From Holophagaceae bacterium (GTDB taxonomy: Bacteria > Acidobacteriota > Holophagae > Holophagales > Holophagaceae), in the NCBI GenBank assembly GCA_025357545.1, contig JANXPB010000212.1, positions 1-52,089 on the forward strand: a stretch of 52,089 nucleotides of DNA, in the 5' to 3' direction. The position numbers and the translations under genes were made by a program. This document shows positions 1-8,682 of the stretch, one piece after another (positions within the stretch are counted from its first letter, which is position 1; the number at the start of each line of letters is the position of its first letter). Below the pieces are notes generated by a model. The model saw nothing but the letters and a program-made list of their open reading frames with translations. It had not been told where the DNA came from and made no database searches.

Positions 1-150
1 CAAGCCGCCATCGCCAAGGCGCGAGGCCACCGGAATCCCCAGAACCGCATCACCATCGCCTACCTCGTTGCAGGCAAACTCGACTTCAATGCGGTTCCCA
101 CCCTGAATTCCATTACCCACATGCAACAGCGAAGAACCTTAGATTATTAA
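1..150 (+). CDS. C-terminal fragment of an unrecognised protein
   Basis: An open frame enters from the left edge and stops at TAA 148-150, giving 49 residues that end MQQRRTLDY. The tail is moderately basic and has no membrane segment or motif I recognise. The beginning lies outside the window, so the family cannot be named. Base composition becomes clearly AT-richer around its stop (130-200) than in the rest of the window, which could mark the edge of an acquired or decayed stretch. That it is coding at all rests only on the open frame reaching the edge. Confidence 0.4.
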   Translation, partial: QAAIAKARGHRNPQNRITIAYLVAGKLDFNAVPTLNSITHMQQRRTLDY

Positions 151-161
151 TAAGGAATGCA

Positions 162-365
162 ATGCAACTAATAATTTGCACTGGAACTTGGATGTTAGCT
201 TTGAGCTTTTTCGGGGTAATCCCCACATCGGCTCAGGCACCCTTTTATGCCGCAGGCGCCATGAAGAAGCAGAACTGTTTTTTCAATCTCCAAATTTCAA
301 GCCATCCTGCGCCTGCCGTAGCGGTGATGCAGGCCGCCCTTGGCGGGAAGCGCCACCACCGTTGA
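162..365 (+). CDS. possible small exported protein or gene remnant
   Basis: A 67-codon frame starts at ATG 162 with an AAGGA ribosome-binding site five bases upstream. The first 25 residues look like a signal peptide: a hydrophobic core (MLALSFFGVIP) followed by TSAQA, a plausible signal peptidase I site. The rest has no recognisable domain and its last third runs into GC-rich sequence that reads as well on the other strand. It may be the truncated start of a secreted protein rather than a functional gene. The 3' half overlaps the putative transposase tail on the minus strand, so at most one of the two is real there. Confidence 0.2.
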   Translation: MQLIICTGTWMLALSFFGVIPTSAQAPFYAAGAMKKQNCFFNLQISSHPAPAVAVMQAALGGKRHHR

Positions 366-386
366 GCTTGCGTTCGGCGGGACCTC
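297..386 (-). pseudogene. possible C-terminal remnant of a DDE transposase/integrase
   Basis: On the minus strand a short frame ends TVVALPAKGGLHHRY plus a basic tail and a TGA at 297-299. A closing GGLHH(R/H)Y preceded by VVALP is, from memory, a recurrent C-terminus of integrase-core transposases in soil bacteria. Nothing of the catalytic core is visible upstream: the receptor gene occupies that DNA in another frame. If the reading is right this is a stub left by an old insertion. The call rests on one short motif and is weak. Confidence 0.22.
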
Positions 387-430
387 CGACTTGCAGAGGC
401 GATCGATTGGACGGTATGGGTCGTTGACAC

Positions 431-3343
431 CTAGAACTTCAATTTCACCCCGAACTGGATCTGCCGCTTTGGGCCATAGCGGAGGGGGGTACCGTAGGCG
501 GGCGACTCTGATGTCTGGACGTTCTGGAGCTGGATCACGTTCACGCGGTTGAACAGGTTGAAGGCTTCTACCAGTATCTCGAGATGGGTGCGGCCAAGGG
601 CGAAAGTGCGCGAGGCCCGGAGGTCCACCGTGGCGGTGGAAGGCGTCATCTCGGTGTTCCGGCCCAGGCCGCCGGGACGGTCCGAGGTGCCGTCCCCATC
701 CAGGTTCACGTCGGAGCCCGCAAGCTGCGAATAGGGCCGCCCCGAGGCCCAATGGAGAATGCCGCTGACGCGCCAGTCGCGCCTCCAGGCCCCGCCTTCG
801 TGGCCGGAGGCCCACAGCGCCACGGCGGTGAAGCGATGGGTCTGGTCCTGGAGGCTGCGGCCCCACTCGCTGGCGGGATCGAAGGAGTTCTGGGGGGTAT
901 AGTCCGAAGTCCAATCGGTGGTGTTGTCCTTCGCCACCGAGTGGGTGTAGCTCGCGTTGAGCTGGAACCGTTCGTTCCGCTTCCAGGTCCAGGTCAGACT
1001 CTGGCCGTCGTAGTCGGCGTTCCCACTGCCATCCACCCGGTTGAGGGTGCTGTAGCGCAGGTCGGGCCGCCGCCGCACCAGCTGGCTGGTGGCGGGGTTG
1101 AAGTAGATCTGGAAAGCGTTCACATCCCGTACGTTCATGAAACCCCTGGCCCTCGAATGCACGAGCTCAAGGGCAAAGAGGTGCTGGGGATTCAGGTTCC
1201 ACTCGGCGCCCAAATTCTGCTGCCACAGGGTGGGAAAGGCCACGTCACCGGGGAGCACGAAGGTGGTGGGACCGGCGGGCAGCGCGGCATAGCGGTGGTC
1301 CCTGGCCGCCCCATCCGCATTGGCCCAGGTGATGAGCGGACTTTGGAGGATCGGATCAAGCAGCGTGCGCACCAGGGTCTGGATATCGCGGCCATTGAAA
1401 AGGCGGATGCCGTACACCGGCCCGAGATTCGTCGGCCCCCCGAAACGGCCGCCGCCGCCGTAGATCCTCAACTCCGGCCGGACCTGCCAGCTGAAGGCCA
1501 GGCGGGGATGCACGCGGTTGGCGCTCCAATCGCGCTGGATCCTGAAATTGGCCGGATAGTCGTAGGCCCCCGCCGGGAGCTGGGTGGGCCCCAGCACCGG
1601 ATCCACGGTGGCGGGCGAGTGTTGGATGGCCTGGTAGTCCGCCGTATCCGGGAAGGCCGGCAGCGACTCCCGCTCAAAACGAAGGCCGAGCTTCAACAGA
1701 AAGTTTGGATGGAGCTGCCAATCATCCAGAAGAAAAGCGGCCTCGCTTTTGGCCGTGAAGCGGGCGTGCGGGTTGCCGTAGCTCTGCACGAAAGCCACGG
1801 GCAGGCCGGTGCCGCCGAAGGGATTGGGGGCCCCGAAGGCCGCCAAGGAACTGGGAATGCCGATCTGTGGGATGGCCTGGAAGCGGTAGACCCCGGCGAA
1901 ATTCTGGGCCACGGTGGCGTCATTGTCCGAATGAAGAATGTCGAGGCCGCCCTTCAGCGTGTGGTTCCCGCGCACGGTGGTAAGGGTATCCGCCAGTTGC
2001 GTGTAGCGGATGTGGGCCTGCTGGTCCGCCAGGCGCTGGGTCCCGAAGATCGCGGTGCCCAGGATTTCCACATAGACGCTGTGCTGCGGATCCAGGCTAT
2101 CGATGCGCGTCTCGCGGTCCGCCACCATCACCCTGAAATCGTTGAACCATTCGGATCCCACCCACTGGTGCGCCAACGTCAAAGTCTGGTCGTGGGTGCT
2201 GCGGGAGCCGCCGGCGCTGCGGGCGGTGAGGCCGCCCCAAGGGATTTCGTTCTCATTCTTCGATTGCCCCAGGAGGGCGCGGAAGGTCCAGCGGCTGGCG
2301 GGATTCTGCGCCCAGTCCAGGCGCAGGAAGCCCGACGTGTCTCCTTCTTCATAGGGCAGCTTGCCAGTGTCGAGCTGAAACCCCGCGGCGCGGATGAGGC
2401 TGGCAGCGGCGGGGTCGATGACCACAAGATTTTCGTCGGTGCGCCGCATGCGCTCCACGGCGGCGAAGTAAAAGAGCCGGTCCTTGAGGATCGGGCCGCC
2501 CACCGAGGCGCCGTACTGCTGGCGGCGTTCGTCGCTGGTGGTGGAGGTGGCGTCCAGGCTGCCCGATTTCGTGAAGTAGAAAAGCGAGCCCTTCAACTCG
2601 TTGGTGCCCTGCTTGGTGACGGTGTTCACGATGCCACCCAGGGCCCGGCCGTATTCCGCGGAAAAGCCGCCGCTGATGACCTGGAATTCCTGCACGGCCT
2701 CCTGGCTGATGCTGGCCCTTAGCGCGCCACCGCCCAGGTCGTTGTTGTCCAATCCGTCCAGCAGGAAATTATTCTGGCGCGGCGTCATGCCCGAAAAGCT
2801 CAAGGGCGAACCCGCGCTGCCATTGCCGCCGGGAAGGTTGCTGGTGGTGGCGAAGGGCGCGGTGAGGCTGAAGTCCACGAAGCTGCGGCGGTTGATGGGC
2901 AGATTCGCGATGAGGTTCTGGTTCACCACCCCGGAAACCTGGGTACGCTCTTCGTCCGCGGCGGCTTCCACCACCACAATGGGATACGCGGTCATACCGC
3001 CCGGGACCAGCACCAGGTTCCTGCTGCTGGTGCTGCCCACCTGCAGGGTGATGCCGGCGAACGCCGGCGCCAAGGCGGGCGAGCTGGCGGTGAGGCGATA
3101 GTCCCCTGCTGGAAGCAGCCGGAAGCGGTAGAACCCATTCGGATCAGTCTTGGTGAAGAAGGATTCGTTTTGTTCCAGCCTCCTCAAGGCCACCGACACA
3201 TCTGCGAGGGGCCGCCCGCCGTCGTCTCGCACGATGCCTTTCAAATCCGCCGTGGTGACGCCCGTGCTCTGGGCCGCCAGCGCCAGCGGCAGCGCGCCGA
3301 GGTATAGCCCCAGCGGGAAGACAGGAAGGATCGATCGGCCCAC
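431..3343 (-). CDS. TonB-dependent receptor, Oar-like, with carboxypeptidase-regulatory domain
   Basis: A 970-residue outer-membrane protein. A signal peptide (about residues 1-24, ending ALAAQS) is followed by a beta-sandwich carboxypeptidase-regulatory-like domain (about 30-110, with GxVRDDGGRPLADVSV), a TonB plug domain (about 125-240, with a DGLDNNDLGG turn and VQEFQVISGGFSAEYGRALGG) and a long beta-barrel ending in phenylalanine (FGVKLKF), the usual C-terminal residue of outer-membrane barrels. Acidobacteria carry many such Oar/SusC-like proteins, generally thought to import large substrates or aid surface functions; the ligand here is unknown. The start is GTG 3343 with GGAG six bases upstream. 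It is divergent from the diguanylate cyclase gene, with 169 bp between the two starts. No partner lipoprotein (SusD type) lies beside it. Confidence 0.9.
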   Translation of the reverse strand: MGRSILPVFPLGLYLGALPLALAAQSTGVTTADLKGIVRDDGGRPLADVSVALRRLEQNESFFTKTDPNGFYRFRLLPAGDYRLTASSPALAPAFAGITLQVGSTSSRNLVLVPGGMTAYPIVVVEAAADEERTQVSGVVNQNLIANLPINRRSFVDFSLTAPFATTSNLPGGNGSAGSPLSFSGMTPRQNNFLLDGLDNNDLGGGALRASISQEAVQEFQVISGGFSAEYGRALGGIVNTVTKQGTNELKGSLFYFTKSGSLDATSTTSDERRQQYGASVGGPILKDRLFYFAAVERMRRTDENLVVIDPAAASLIRAAGFQLDTGKLPYEEGDTSGFLRLDWAQNPASRWTFRALLGQSKNENEIPWGGLTARSAGGSRSTHDQTLTLAHQWVGSEWFNDFRVMVADRETRIDSLDPQHSVYVEILGTAIFGTQRLADQQAHIRYTQLADTLTTVRGNHTLKGGLDILHSDNDATVAQNFAGVYRFQAIPQIGIPSSLAAFGAPNPFGGTGLPVAFVQSYGNPHARFTAKSEAAFLLDDWQLHPNFLLKLGLRFERESLPAFPDTADYQAIQHSPATVDPVLGPTQLPAGAYDYPANFRIQRDWSANRVHPRLAFSWQVRPELRIYGGGGRFGGPTNLGPVYGIRLFNGRDIQTLVRTLLDPILQSPLITWANADGAARDHRYAALPAGPTTFVLPGDVAFPTLWQQNLGAEWNLNPQHLFALELVHSRARGFMNVRDVNAFQIYFNPATSQLVRRRPDLRYSTLNRVDGSGNADYDGQSLTWTWKRNERFQLNASYTHSVAKDNTTDWTSDYTPQNSFDPASEWGRSLQDQTHRFTAVALWASGHEGGAWRRDWRVSGILHWASGRPYSQLAGSDVNLDGDGTSDRPGGLGRNTEMTPSTATVDLRASRTFALGRTHLEILVEAFNLFNRVNVIQLQNVQTSESPAYGTPLRYGPKRQIQFGVKLKF

Positions 3344-3512
3344 AAGTACTCCAACCGCGGTTCACCATTGAGGATGCGTGAAGGTTTTGTAACACAGATG
3401 GGGCCGCCGCGGGCAAAGGTACGGCCCAAGCATGGGCGTGTGGAGCGCAGGGGGCCTGGGCTTCCCGAATCCGCGGTAGAATCCGACACCGCCACTACAG
3501 CCTGGTGTTTCC

Positions 3513-4772
3513 ATGCGGAACCCTTTCCAGCTACCCCCCGAGCAGGCCCACTTCGCCCCGGAGCTGGAGCGGGCCGTCGTGGACGAGCTCTACAAGCGCG
3601 GCTGGGGTGCCTTCGCGGCGCTGCTCCTGGTTTTCGCCGTCATGAGATCAGTTCTGAGCGAGGCCATCCATCGGCATCCTCCCATCGGCCGAGTTCTCTT
3701 GCTGATGGCTGCCGCTACCTTGTTCCGGACGCTTGGGCTCGTACTGATGCGGAAAATCCCCAGCCCCCGCGTTCGCCTTTGGGGCTTCATCATCGGTTCC
3801 ACGCTGGTGGCTTGCGGATTTGCCACGTTGAACGCCATCAGCTATCCCTACCTTGAACCCGCTGATGTGGCCCTGCTCGGGATGATTCTCGCGGGAGTGG
3901 CTTCCGGAGCTCTCATCAGCATGGGAAGCAGCTTCCTGACCTACATGTTCTACGTGCTCCCGATCATCGGCTCCATAGCCTTGATCGTGGCGGTGGGCCC
4001 CGCTACGCGCTGGACCCACAATTTCCTGCTGCTCGGCTGCATCTACCTTCCGGCCCTGGTGCTGCTGGCCTTCCAACAGGCGCTCGCCTACCGGCGCGAG
4101 GTGATCCTGCGCCTGGAGATGGCCGAGATGGCCGTGCGGGACAATCTCACCCAGCTTCGAAACCGGCGCGCCCTTATTGAATTCATGTCCCTGGAATCCG
4201 AGCAGGTGCTGCGCTCCTGGCGGACCCCACCGGATTCAGCCCATCCAAAGGCAGCCCTGAGCCTGGGCATCCTGATGCTGGACATCGACCATTTCAAGGC
4301 GGTGAACGACACCTATGGCCACTTGGCCGGAGATGCGGTGCTCAAGCAAGTGGCCACAATTCTGGAAGAAACAGCCCGCAAGCCCGACATGGTGGTGCGG
4401 TGGGGTGGCGAGGAATTCGTCATCGTGGCCCGGGACACCGATCGGAAACCCCCGTCCCGCTTGGCGGAGCGGATCCAGGAGCGGTTGGCCCAGCACCGCT
4501 TCAGCCTGCCATCGGGGCAAACCATTCAGGTGACCTGTTCCATCGGCTACTCGGTTTTCCCTTTCCATGAAACCCTGCCCGCCCTGCTGGCCTGGGAACA
4601 GATCGTTTCCGTGGCGGACGTCGGCATGTACTTCGCGAAGACCCATGGGCGCAACCGCAGCGTAGGCATCGTAGCCGGCGACCGGATCCAGGTCGACTCC
4701 GAGATCCAGGCCCACTTGGAGCAAAGCCTGGAGCAGGCTCAAGCCGAGGGGCTGGTATGCCTCGTCGAGTGA
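3513..4772 (+). CDS. membrane-bound diguanylate cyclase (GGDEF)
   Basis: A 419-residue protein with about six hydrophobic segments between residues 30 and 195, then a GGDEF domain (about 208-400). The domain shows DNLTQLRNRRAL, the metal/substrate strand MLDIDHFKAVNDTYGH, and the active-site loop GGEEF at 298-302. An RxxD inhibitory site (R289-D292) lies exactly five residues before it, so product inhibition by c-di-GMP is expected. It should make c-di-GMP from two GTP at the inner membrane; the N-terminal membrane region has no sensor domain I can name. No EAL or HD-GYP domain follows. The gene stands alone, convergent with udk. Confidence 0.9.
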   Translation: MRNPFQLPPEQAHFAPELERAVVDELYKRGWGAFAALLLVFAVMRSVLSEAIHRHPPIGRVLLLMAAATLFRTLGLVLMRKIPSPRVRLWGFIIGSTLVACGFATLNAISYPYLEPADVALLGMILAGVASGALISMGSSFLTYMFYVLPIIGSIALIVAVGPATRWTHNFLLLGCIYLPALVLLAFQQALAYRREVILRLEMAEMAVRDNLTQLRNRRALIEFMSLESEQVLRSWRTPPDSAHPKAALSLGILMLDIDHFKAVNDTYGHLAGDAVLKQVATILEETARKPDMVVRWGGEEFVIVARDTDRKPPSRLAERIQERLAQHRFSLPSGQTIQVTCSIGYSVFPFHETLPALLAWEQIVSVADVGMYFAKTHGRNRSVGIVAGDRIQVDSEIQAHLEQSLEQAQAEGLVCLVE

Positions 4773-4857
4773 ATTCCCTGGGCCATTCCCCGTTGATTCG
4801 ATTCGATCCGAAGTCCGGTCCGCCCTCGCACTGGCCAAGTATTTTTGCCGCCTCGAC

Positions 4858-5517
4858 CTAATTCGAAGCGCCATTCGGAGGCGGGAAGCTCCGGGCCCTG
4901 ATGCTGAACTCCCTGAGGCTGAACTCCCTGAGGCAACCCTCGAGGCTTGCGTCGTCCCTGGCGATCCAGGTGGCGTGGGCCTTGGAGGGTTCCACGAATT
5001 GTTCGTGCATGGGGTGGACCTGCGCGTCCCATTGTTTCTTCACACCTTCGGGCGACCGGCCGCGCTCGGCGATGTCGCGTTGCAAGCGCCGCTCGAAGCG
5101 GACCTGGGCAGGTACGTCGATGAAGACCGAGGCGTCGAGCTGCGCTCGCACCGAGGGCTGCCCCAGGATCAGGATCCCATCCACCAGCACCACGCTGCCG
5201 GGCTGGAAGGGCTCGGACTCAGGCCGGCGGGTATGGGTCGGGAAATCATAAATGGGGACGGCCACCGGCAGGCCCTGCCGCAGCATGGCAAGGTGTTCCG
5301 CCAAGAGCCCGAACTCCAGGGAATCCGGGTGGTCGAAATTCACCTCGCCACCGTCTTCTTTGAAACGGGAGCTCTGGTCCAGGTAGTAGCTGTCCTGGCT
5401 CAGCACCGAGCAGCGCTCTGCCCCCAGGGTCGCCCGGACTTTCCGGGCGAAGGTGGTCTTGCCGGAACCGCTGCCGCCGGAGATGGCGAAGATCAAAGGT
5501 CGTGGGGCCATGGTCAC
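4858..5517 (-). CDS. udk: uridine kinase
   Basis: A 219-residue P-loop kinase of the uridine/phosphoribulokinase family. Walker A is GGSGSGKTT near residue 15; the uridine-site region has DSYYLDQS and NFDHPDSLEF, and the lid helix has RDIAERGRS. It phosphorylates uridine (and cytidine) to the monophosphate. The start overlaps the upp stop by four bases (GTGA, GTG start at 5517); an ATG two codons further in is an alternative. It is the last gene of the putative URC uracil-degradation operon, where it would feed UMP from uridine. The tail carries a five-residue tandem duplication (LREFS twice). Confidence 0.9.
   Translation of the reverse strand: MTMAPRPLIFAISGGSGSGKTTFARKVRATLGAERCSVLSQDSYYLDQSSRFKEDGGEVNFDHPDSLEFGLLAEHLAMLRQGLPVAVPIYDFPTHTRRPESEPFQPGSVVLVDGILILGQPSVRAQLDASVFIDVPAQVRFERRLQRDIAERGRSPEGVKKQWDAQVHPMHEQFVEPSKAHATWIARDDASLEGCLREFSLREFSIRARSFPPPNGASN
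4904..4933. repeat. 15-bp perfect tandem duplication inside the 3' end of udk
   Basis: The 15-mer ctgaactccctgagg occurs twice head to tail (4904-4918 and 4919-4933). In the minus-strand reading frame it duplicates LREFS, so the frame is preserved. It looks like a recent replication-slippage event in the non-conserved C-terminal tail of the kinase. Confidence 0.9.
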
Positions 5518-6155
5518 ACCGTGTTGTAAAGCCGGTCGCCCGCATCACCTAGGCCCGGCAGGATGTAGCCCTTCTCGTTGAGCTGGCGCTCGATGGAAAG
5601 GCAGTGGATGGGCGTGCCCGGGTGCTCTGCGGAGACCGCCCGGATGCCTTCGGGGGCTGCTAGGAAGCAGAGGAACCGGATGTCCCCGACACCATACTGC
5701 TTCAGCCGGGAGATGGCCGCCACGGCTGTGCTGCCCGAGGCCAACAAAGGATCCAGCAGCAGCACGGGTTTGCCTTCGACCTCGTTGGGCAGCCGGAAAT
5801 AATATTCGATGGTGCTCTTCACAAACTTGTCGCGATAGATGCCGATGTGCCCCGCACCTGCATTCGGGAGCACCTGCAGGACGCCGTCCAGCATGCCGTT
5901 CCCCGCTCGCATGATTGACACCACCAGCATCGGCTGCTCGAGAAAAGGCGCGTCCATGGCCTCGAAGGGCGTCTCGATGGGCCGCCGCTGCAGGGAGTGG
6001 TCGCGCGTCACTTCGAAGGCCATCAACTTGCTCATCTCCGCCATGAGCCGGCGGAATTCCGTGGGCCGCGTCTCCTTCCGGCGCAGGGTGGAAAGGTGGT
6101 GCTGCAGCACCGGATGCTCGATGACATGGACATTCGGGAAGGGTGATTCAATCAT
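5514..6155 (-). CDS. upp: uracil phosphoribosyltransferase
   Basis: A type I phosphoribosyltransferase that converts uracil and PRPP to UMP. The PRPP loop is LLLDPLLASGSTA and the C-terminus has the uracil-binding GLGDAGDRLYNTV. I start it at ATG 6155 (MIESPFPNVHV), ten bases after the stop of the DUF1688 gene and with AAAGG eight bases upstream; a GTG ten codons earlier (6185) stays open but overlaps the neighbour and lacks a better site. The length, 213 residues, fits the family. In yeast the same enzyme activity (URC6) is required for the URC uracil-degradation route, and here it directly follows the URC1- and URC4-like genes, so a catabolic as well as a salvage role is likely. Confidence 0.92.
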   Translation of the reverse strand: MIESPFPNVHVIEHPVLQHHLSTLRRKETRPTEFRRLMAEMSKLMAFEVTRDHSLQRRPIETPFEAMDAPFLEQPMLVVSIMRAGNGMLDGVLQVLPNAGAGHIGIYRDKFVKSTIEYYFRLPNEVEGKPVLLLDPLLASGSTAVAAISRLKQYGVGDIRFLCFLAAPEGIRAVSAEHPGTPIHCLSIERQLNEKGYILPGLGDAGDRLYNTV

Positions 6156-6165
6156 TTGAATGCCT

Positions 6166-7413
6166 TTAAAAAACGGTGCCGTCACTGACCAGGTTCAAGG
6201 GGGGTGCTCCGCCGGGGCGGAGCCCTGAGGCCAGTTCCCGGCCGGCCCACCAGGTGCCGCCCTCCAGCAGCTTCACCAACGGGAATGCCTCCGCGGTCTT
6301 GCCAAGCTTGGCCCGCACCGGATCCGCCAAGCGCTCCAGCAGGGCCAAAGTCAGGGCGCGCCATTCGATGATGAGTTCCGAGCCGGGCCGGTGGGCGGCG
6401 GCGGCGAGCGCGCCGTCCCGCAATTTGATCAGACCGGAATCCAGCATCAGGCCTCCATTCCTGTATTCCGCGAGACCTGTCAAGTCATCGGCGCCTGCGA
6501 TCTCTAGGCCCGCCTCCAGCAACGGTTCAAAGAGCGAGTAGGACATCCATTGGGAGAGTTTGTGGAAGGGCATGATGGATGCGACGCTCAGATCACGGCC
6601 CAGCGGTGGGTAGTGCCAGGCGTCGCCTAGATTGAAGGTCTCGGTGCCGGTTGCCAGATTCAAGCGGCCGGGCCAGATGGGCCCCAGGCCCCGTTGGAGC
6701 GCCCGCAGGATCTGGGGAGCGCGAAGCTGCCCCTTGATCGCCGCGCCTTGGAAATACGCCAACAATCCACCCGGCCGGGCCTCCTCGCCGAACAATTCCG
6801 GATCCCGGACCAATGCCTCGCCAAGGGCTTTCACCAGGGCGAAGCGGCCCTCGAAACCCTCCAGTGGATTGGCCGCGGAGACCTGGAAACCCGCCGCCAG
6901 ATTGGTCGCCTCGAGGTTCGCGAGTCCCTGGCCGTCGACCTGCAAAGGCCGCTCGGGGTCTGAGGAGAAACGGCCTTCCATGAACATGTTCCAACTAGCC
7001 ACGGCCAGGCCTTCGGAACGCCCCGTAGTGGTGCCCCTCGCCGCCTCCCGGTACTTCCATTCCTGGCCGGCGCCCGCGTCCAACAGAACGCTGACGACCA
7101 CCAGATCCAGCTTCGACTTCACCCGCTCGTCCACGGGAAGTCCCGCCAACCGGACATCCAGCAGGCTGTTGCGGTCCACGCCCGCCGCCCGGAAATGGTT
7201 CCAGCGGGAGTGGAAGGGAATGTCGAGCGTCGGGTAGTTGCGCAGCGTGATGGCCGACACGAGCGCCGCCACTTCTTCCAGCCGGTCGAGGTGGACCGAG
7301 AAGTGCGTCCCCCCTTCCAGCGACCGCGAGAAGATGGTCTCGGCGCAGCTCCGGATGGTGGAGGGAGCGAGCAGGAATTCGAGCTCTTCCCGGTTGCCGC
7401 GAAGCTCAGTCAT
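6166..7413 (-). CDS. URC4/Urg3-family protein (DUF1688), uracil catabolism
   Basis: A 415-residue protein I recognise as the DUF1688 (URC4/urg3) family, from the N-terminal region with LRNYPTLDIPFHSRWNHFRA and the central PGRLNLATGTETFNLGDAWHYPPLG. In yeast URC4 is essential for uracil degradation by the non-reductive URC pathway; its exact reaction has not been settled as far as I know. No nucleotide-binding loop or metal motif is obvious, and no signal peptide, so it is cytoplasmic. I start it at ATG 7413, which overlaps the end of the URC1-like gene by eight bases; a TTG one codon earlier is also open. Translational coupling to both neighbours argues for a shared pathway. Confidence 0.82.
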   Translation of the reverse strand: MTELRGNREELEFLLAPSTIRSCAETIFSRSLEGGTHFSVHLDRLEEVAALVSAITLRNYPTLDIPFHSRWNHFRAAGVDRNSLLDVRLAGLPVDERVKSKLDLVVVSVLLDAGAGQEWKYREAARGTTTGRSEGLAVASWNMFMEGRFSSDPERPLQVDGQGLANLEATNLAAGFQVSAANPLEGFEGRFALVKALGEALVRDPELFGEEARPGGLLAYFQGAAIKGQLRAPQILRALQRGLGPIWPGRLNLATGTETFNLGDAWHYPPLGRDLSVASIMPFHKLSQWMSYSLFEPLLEAGLEIAGADDLTGLAEYRNGGLMLDSGLIKLRDGALAAAAHRPGSELIIEWRALTLALLERLADPVRAKLGKTAEAFPLVKLLEGGTWWAGRELASGLRPGGAPPLNLVSDGTVF

Positions 7414-8656
7414 CAAGGCCGCGGCCCTTCACATCGTTCAGCGCCGTGCCGTATTTCACATCACCCGCGGTGTAGTAACCGGCGGCCTTCTTGGCCTCCA
7501 TCTCCACGGAAGCATCCTTGGGCACCAGCCCTTCCGGGATGGAGACCCGCTCCCGCACTTCGATTCCAGAACCGACGATGGCGTTGAATTTCATGTCGCT
7601 CATCGAGACCAGGCGGTCGATCTTGGTGATGCCCAGCCAGTGGAGGGCATCGGGCATCAACTCCTGGAAGCGCATGTCCTGGACGCCCGCCACGCATTCG
7701 GTGCGGCGGAAATAGGTGGCGGCGCTGTCACCGCCCTCCTGGCGCTTCCGGGCGTTGTAGACCAGGAACTTCGTCACCTCGCCCAGGGCGCGGCCCTCTT
7801 TGCGGAAGTAGACGATCACGCCGGAACCACCCTCCTGGGCGGTCCGCACAGCCTCTTCGATGCCGTGGGTGAGGTAAGGGCGGCAGGTGCAGATGTCCGA
7901 CCCGAAGACATCCGAGCCGTTGCATTCGTCGTGGACCCGCACCGTGAGCTTCTGGGTGGGATCGCTGATTTTTTTCGGATCACCGAACATGTAGACCGTG
8001 GTGCTGCCGATGGGCGGCAGCAGGACTTTGAGATCCGGCCGGGTGATGAGCTCCGGGTACATGCCTCCGGTCTCTTCGAAGAGCACCCGGCGCAGGTCCC
8101 CCTCCTCCACTCCAAAGCGCTGGGCGATGCCCGGCAGGTACCACACCGGCTCCAGCGCCGCCTTGGTCACCGCGATATCGCCCTGTTCGCGGATGACCGT
8201 GCCGTCTTTCTGCAGTCGCCCGGCCTGAATGGCCTCCAGGATTTCCGGCATCAGCATATGGGCTTTGGTGACCGCGATGGTGGGGCGGATGTCGTAGCCC
8301 GCATCCAGGTGATCCCCGAAGACCTGCGCCACCTGGGCCCCCCAGGGATCGATGGAGACGATCTGACTGGCATCGAACCACGAGGGGAAAGGGCCGATGT
8401 CGATGACCGGGGAAGTATTCGTCAGGTCCGGGCGATGTTCCGGTGTGAGATCTCCGGCGGCGGTGGCCAGGGCGCGATAGACGCCGTAGCTGCCGCTGTG
8501 GGTGCCGATGGCGTTGCGGTGGGCCTTGCAGGTCATGGAGCCCACCACCGGTCCGCGTTCCTTGGGCTCCCGGGCGCCCCAGTGGATGGGCAGCGCGCCC
8601 TTGAAGATGCTGCCGGGATGGGAGGTGAGCCCCAAATGGGAATAGGTTTGCGTCAC
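7406..8656 (-). CDS. URC1-like GTP cyclohydrolase II homologue (uracil catabolism)
   Basis: A 416-residue protein whose C-terminal half is homologous to GTP cyclohydrolase II (RibA). The zinc ligands are preserved as C245-x10-C256-x-C258 after RVHDE, and a YFRKEGRALG segment (about 283-292) stands for the RibA motif YYRQEGRGIG. The roughly 200-residue N-terminal part is not a RibB (DHBP synthase) domain, and the stretch after the RQEG-like motif diverges from RibA (no DTVEAN segment). This architecture is that of URC1/Urg1, which in yeast acts in uracil degradation, probably opening the pyrimidine ring, rather than in riboflavin synthesis. The start is GTG 8656. The neighbours (URC4-like, upp, udk) support the catabolic reading; an automatic RibA label would be misleading. 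Confidence 0.85.
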   Translation of the reverse strand: MTQTYSHLGLTSHPGSIFKGALPIHWGAREPKERGPVVGSMTCKAHRNAIGTHSGSYGVYRALATAAGDLTPEHRPDLTNTSPVIDIGPFPSWFDASQIVSIDPWGAQVAQVFGDHLDAGYDIRPTIAVTKAHMLMPEILEAIQAGRLQKDGTVIREQGDIAVTKAALEPVWYLPGIAQRFGVEEGDLRRVLFEETGGMYPELITRPDLKVLLPPIGSTTVYMFGDPKKISDPTQKLTVRVHDECNGSDVFGSDICTCRPYLTHGIEEAVRTAQEGGSGVIVYFRKEGRALGEVTKFLVYNARKRQEGGDSAATYFRRTECVAGVQDMRFQELMPDALHWLGITKIDRLVSMSDMKFNAIVGSGIEVRERVSIPEGLVPKDASVEMEAKKAAGYYTAGDVKYGTALNDVKGRGLDD

Positions 8657-8682
8657 GTTGGAGCCTTAAAGAGGGGAAGGAT

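Noticed and set aside
584-2722. 712-codon open frame on the plus strand
   Set aside because: It is antisense to the TonB-dependent receptor, has no domain and is explained by the high GC content. The minus strand shows all the expected domains in order.
5514-6185. Upstream GTG (6185) as the start of upp
   Set aside because: It overlaps the DUF1688 gene by 20 bases and lacks a good ribosome-binding site, whereas ATG 6155 has AAAGG at a proper distance.
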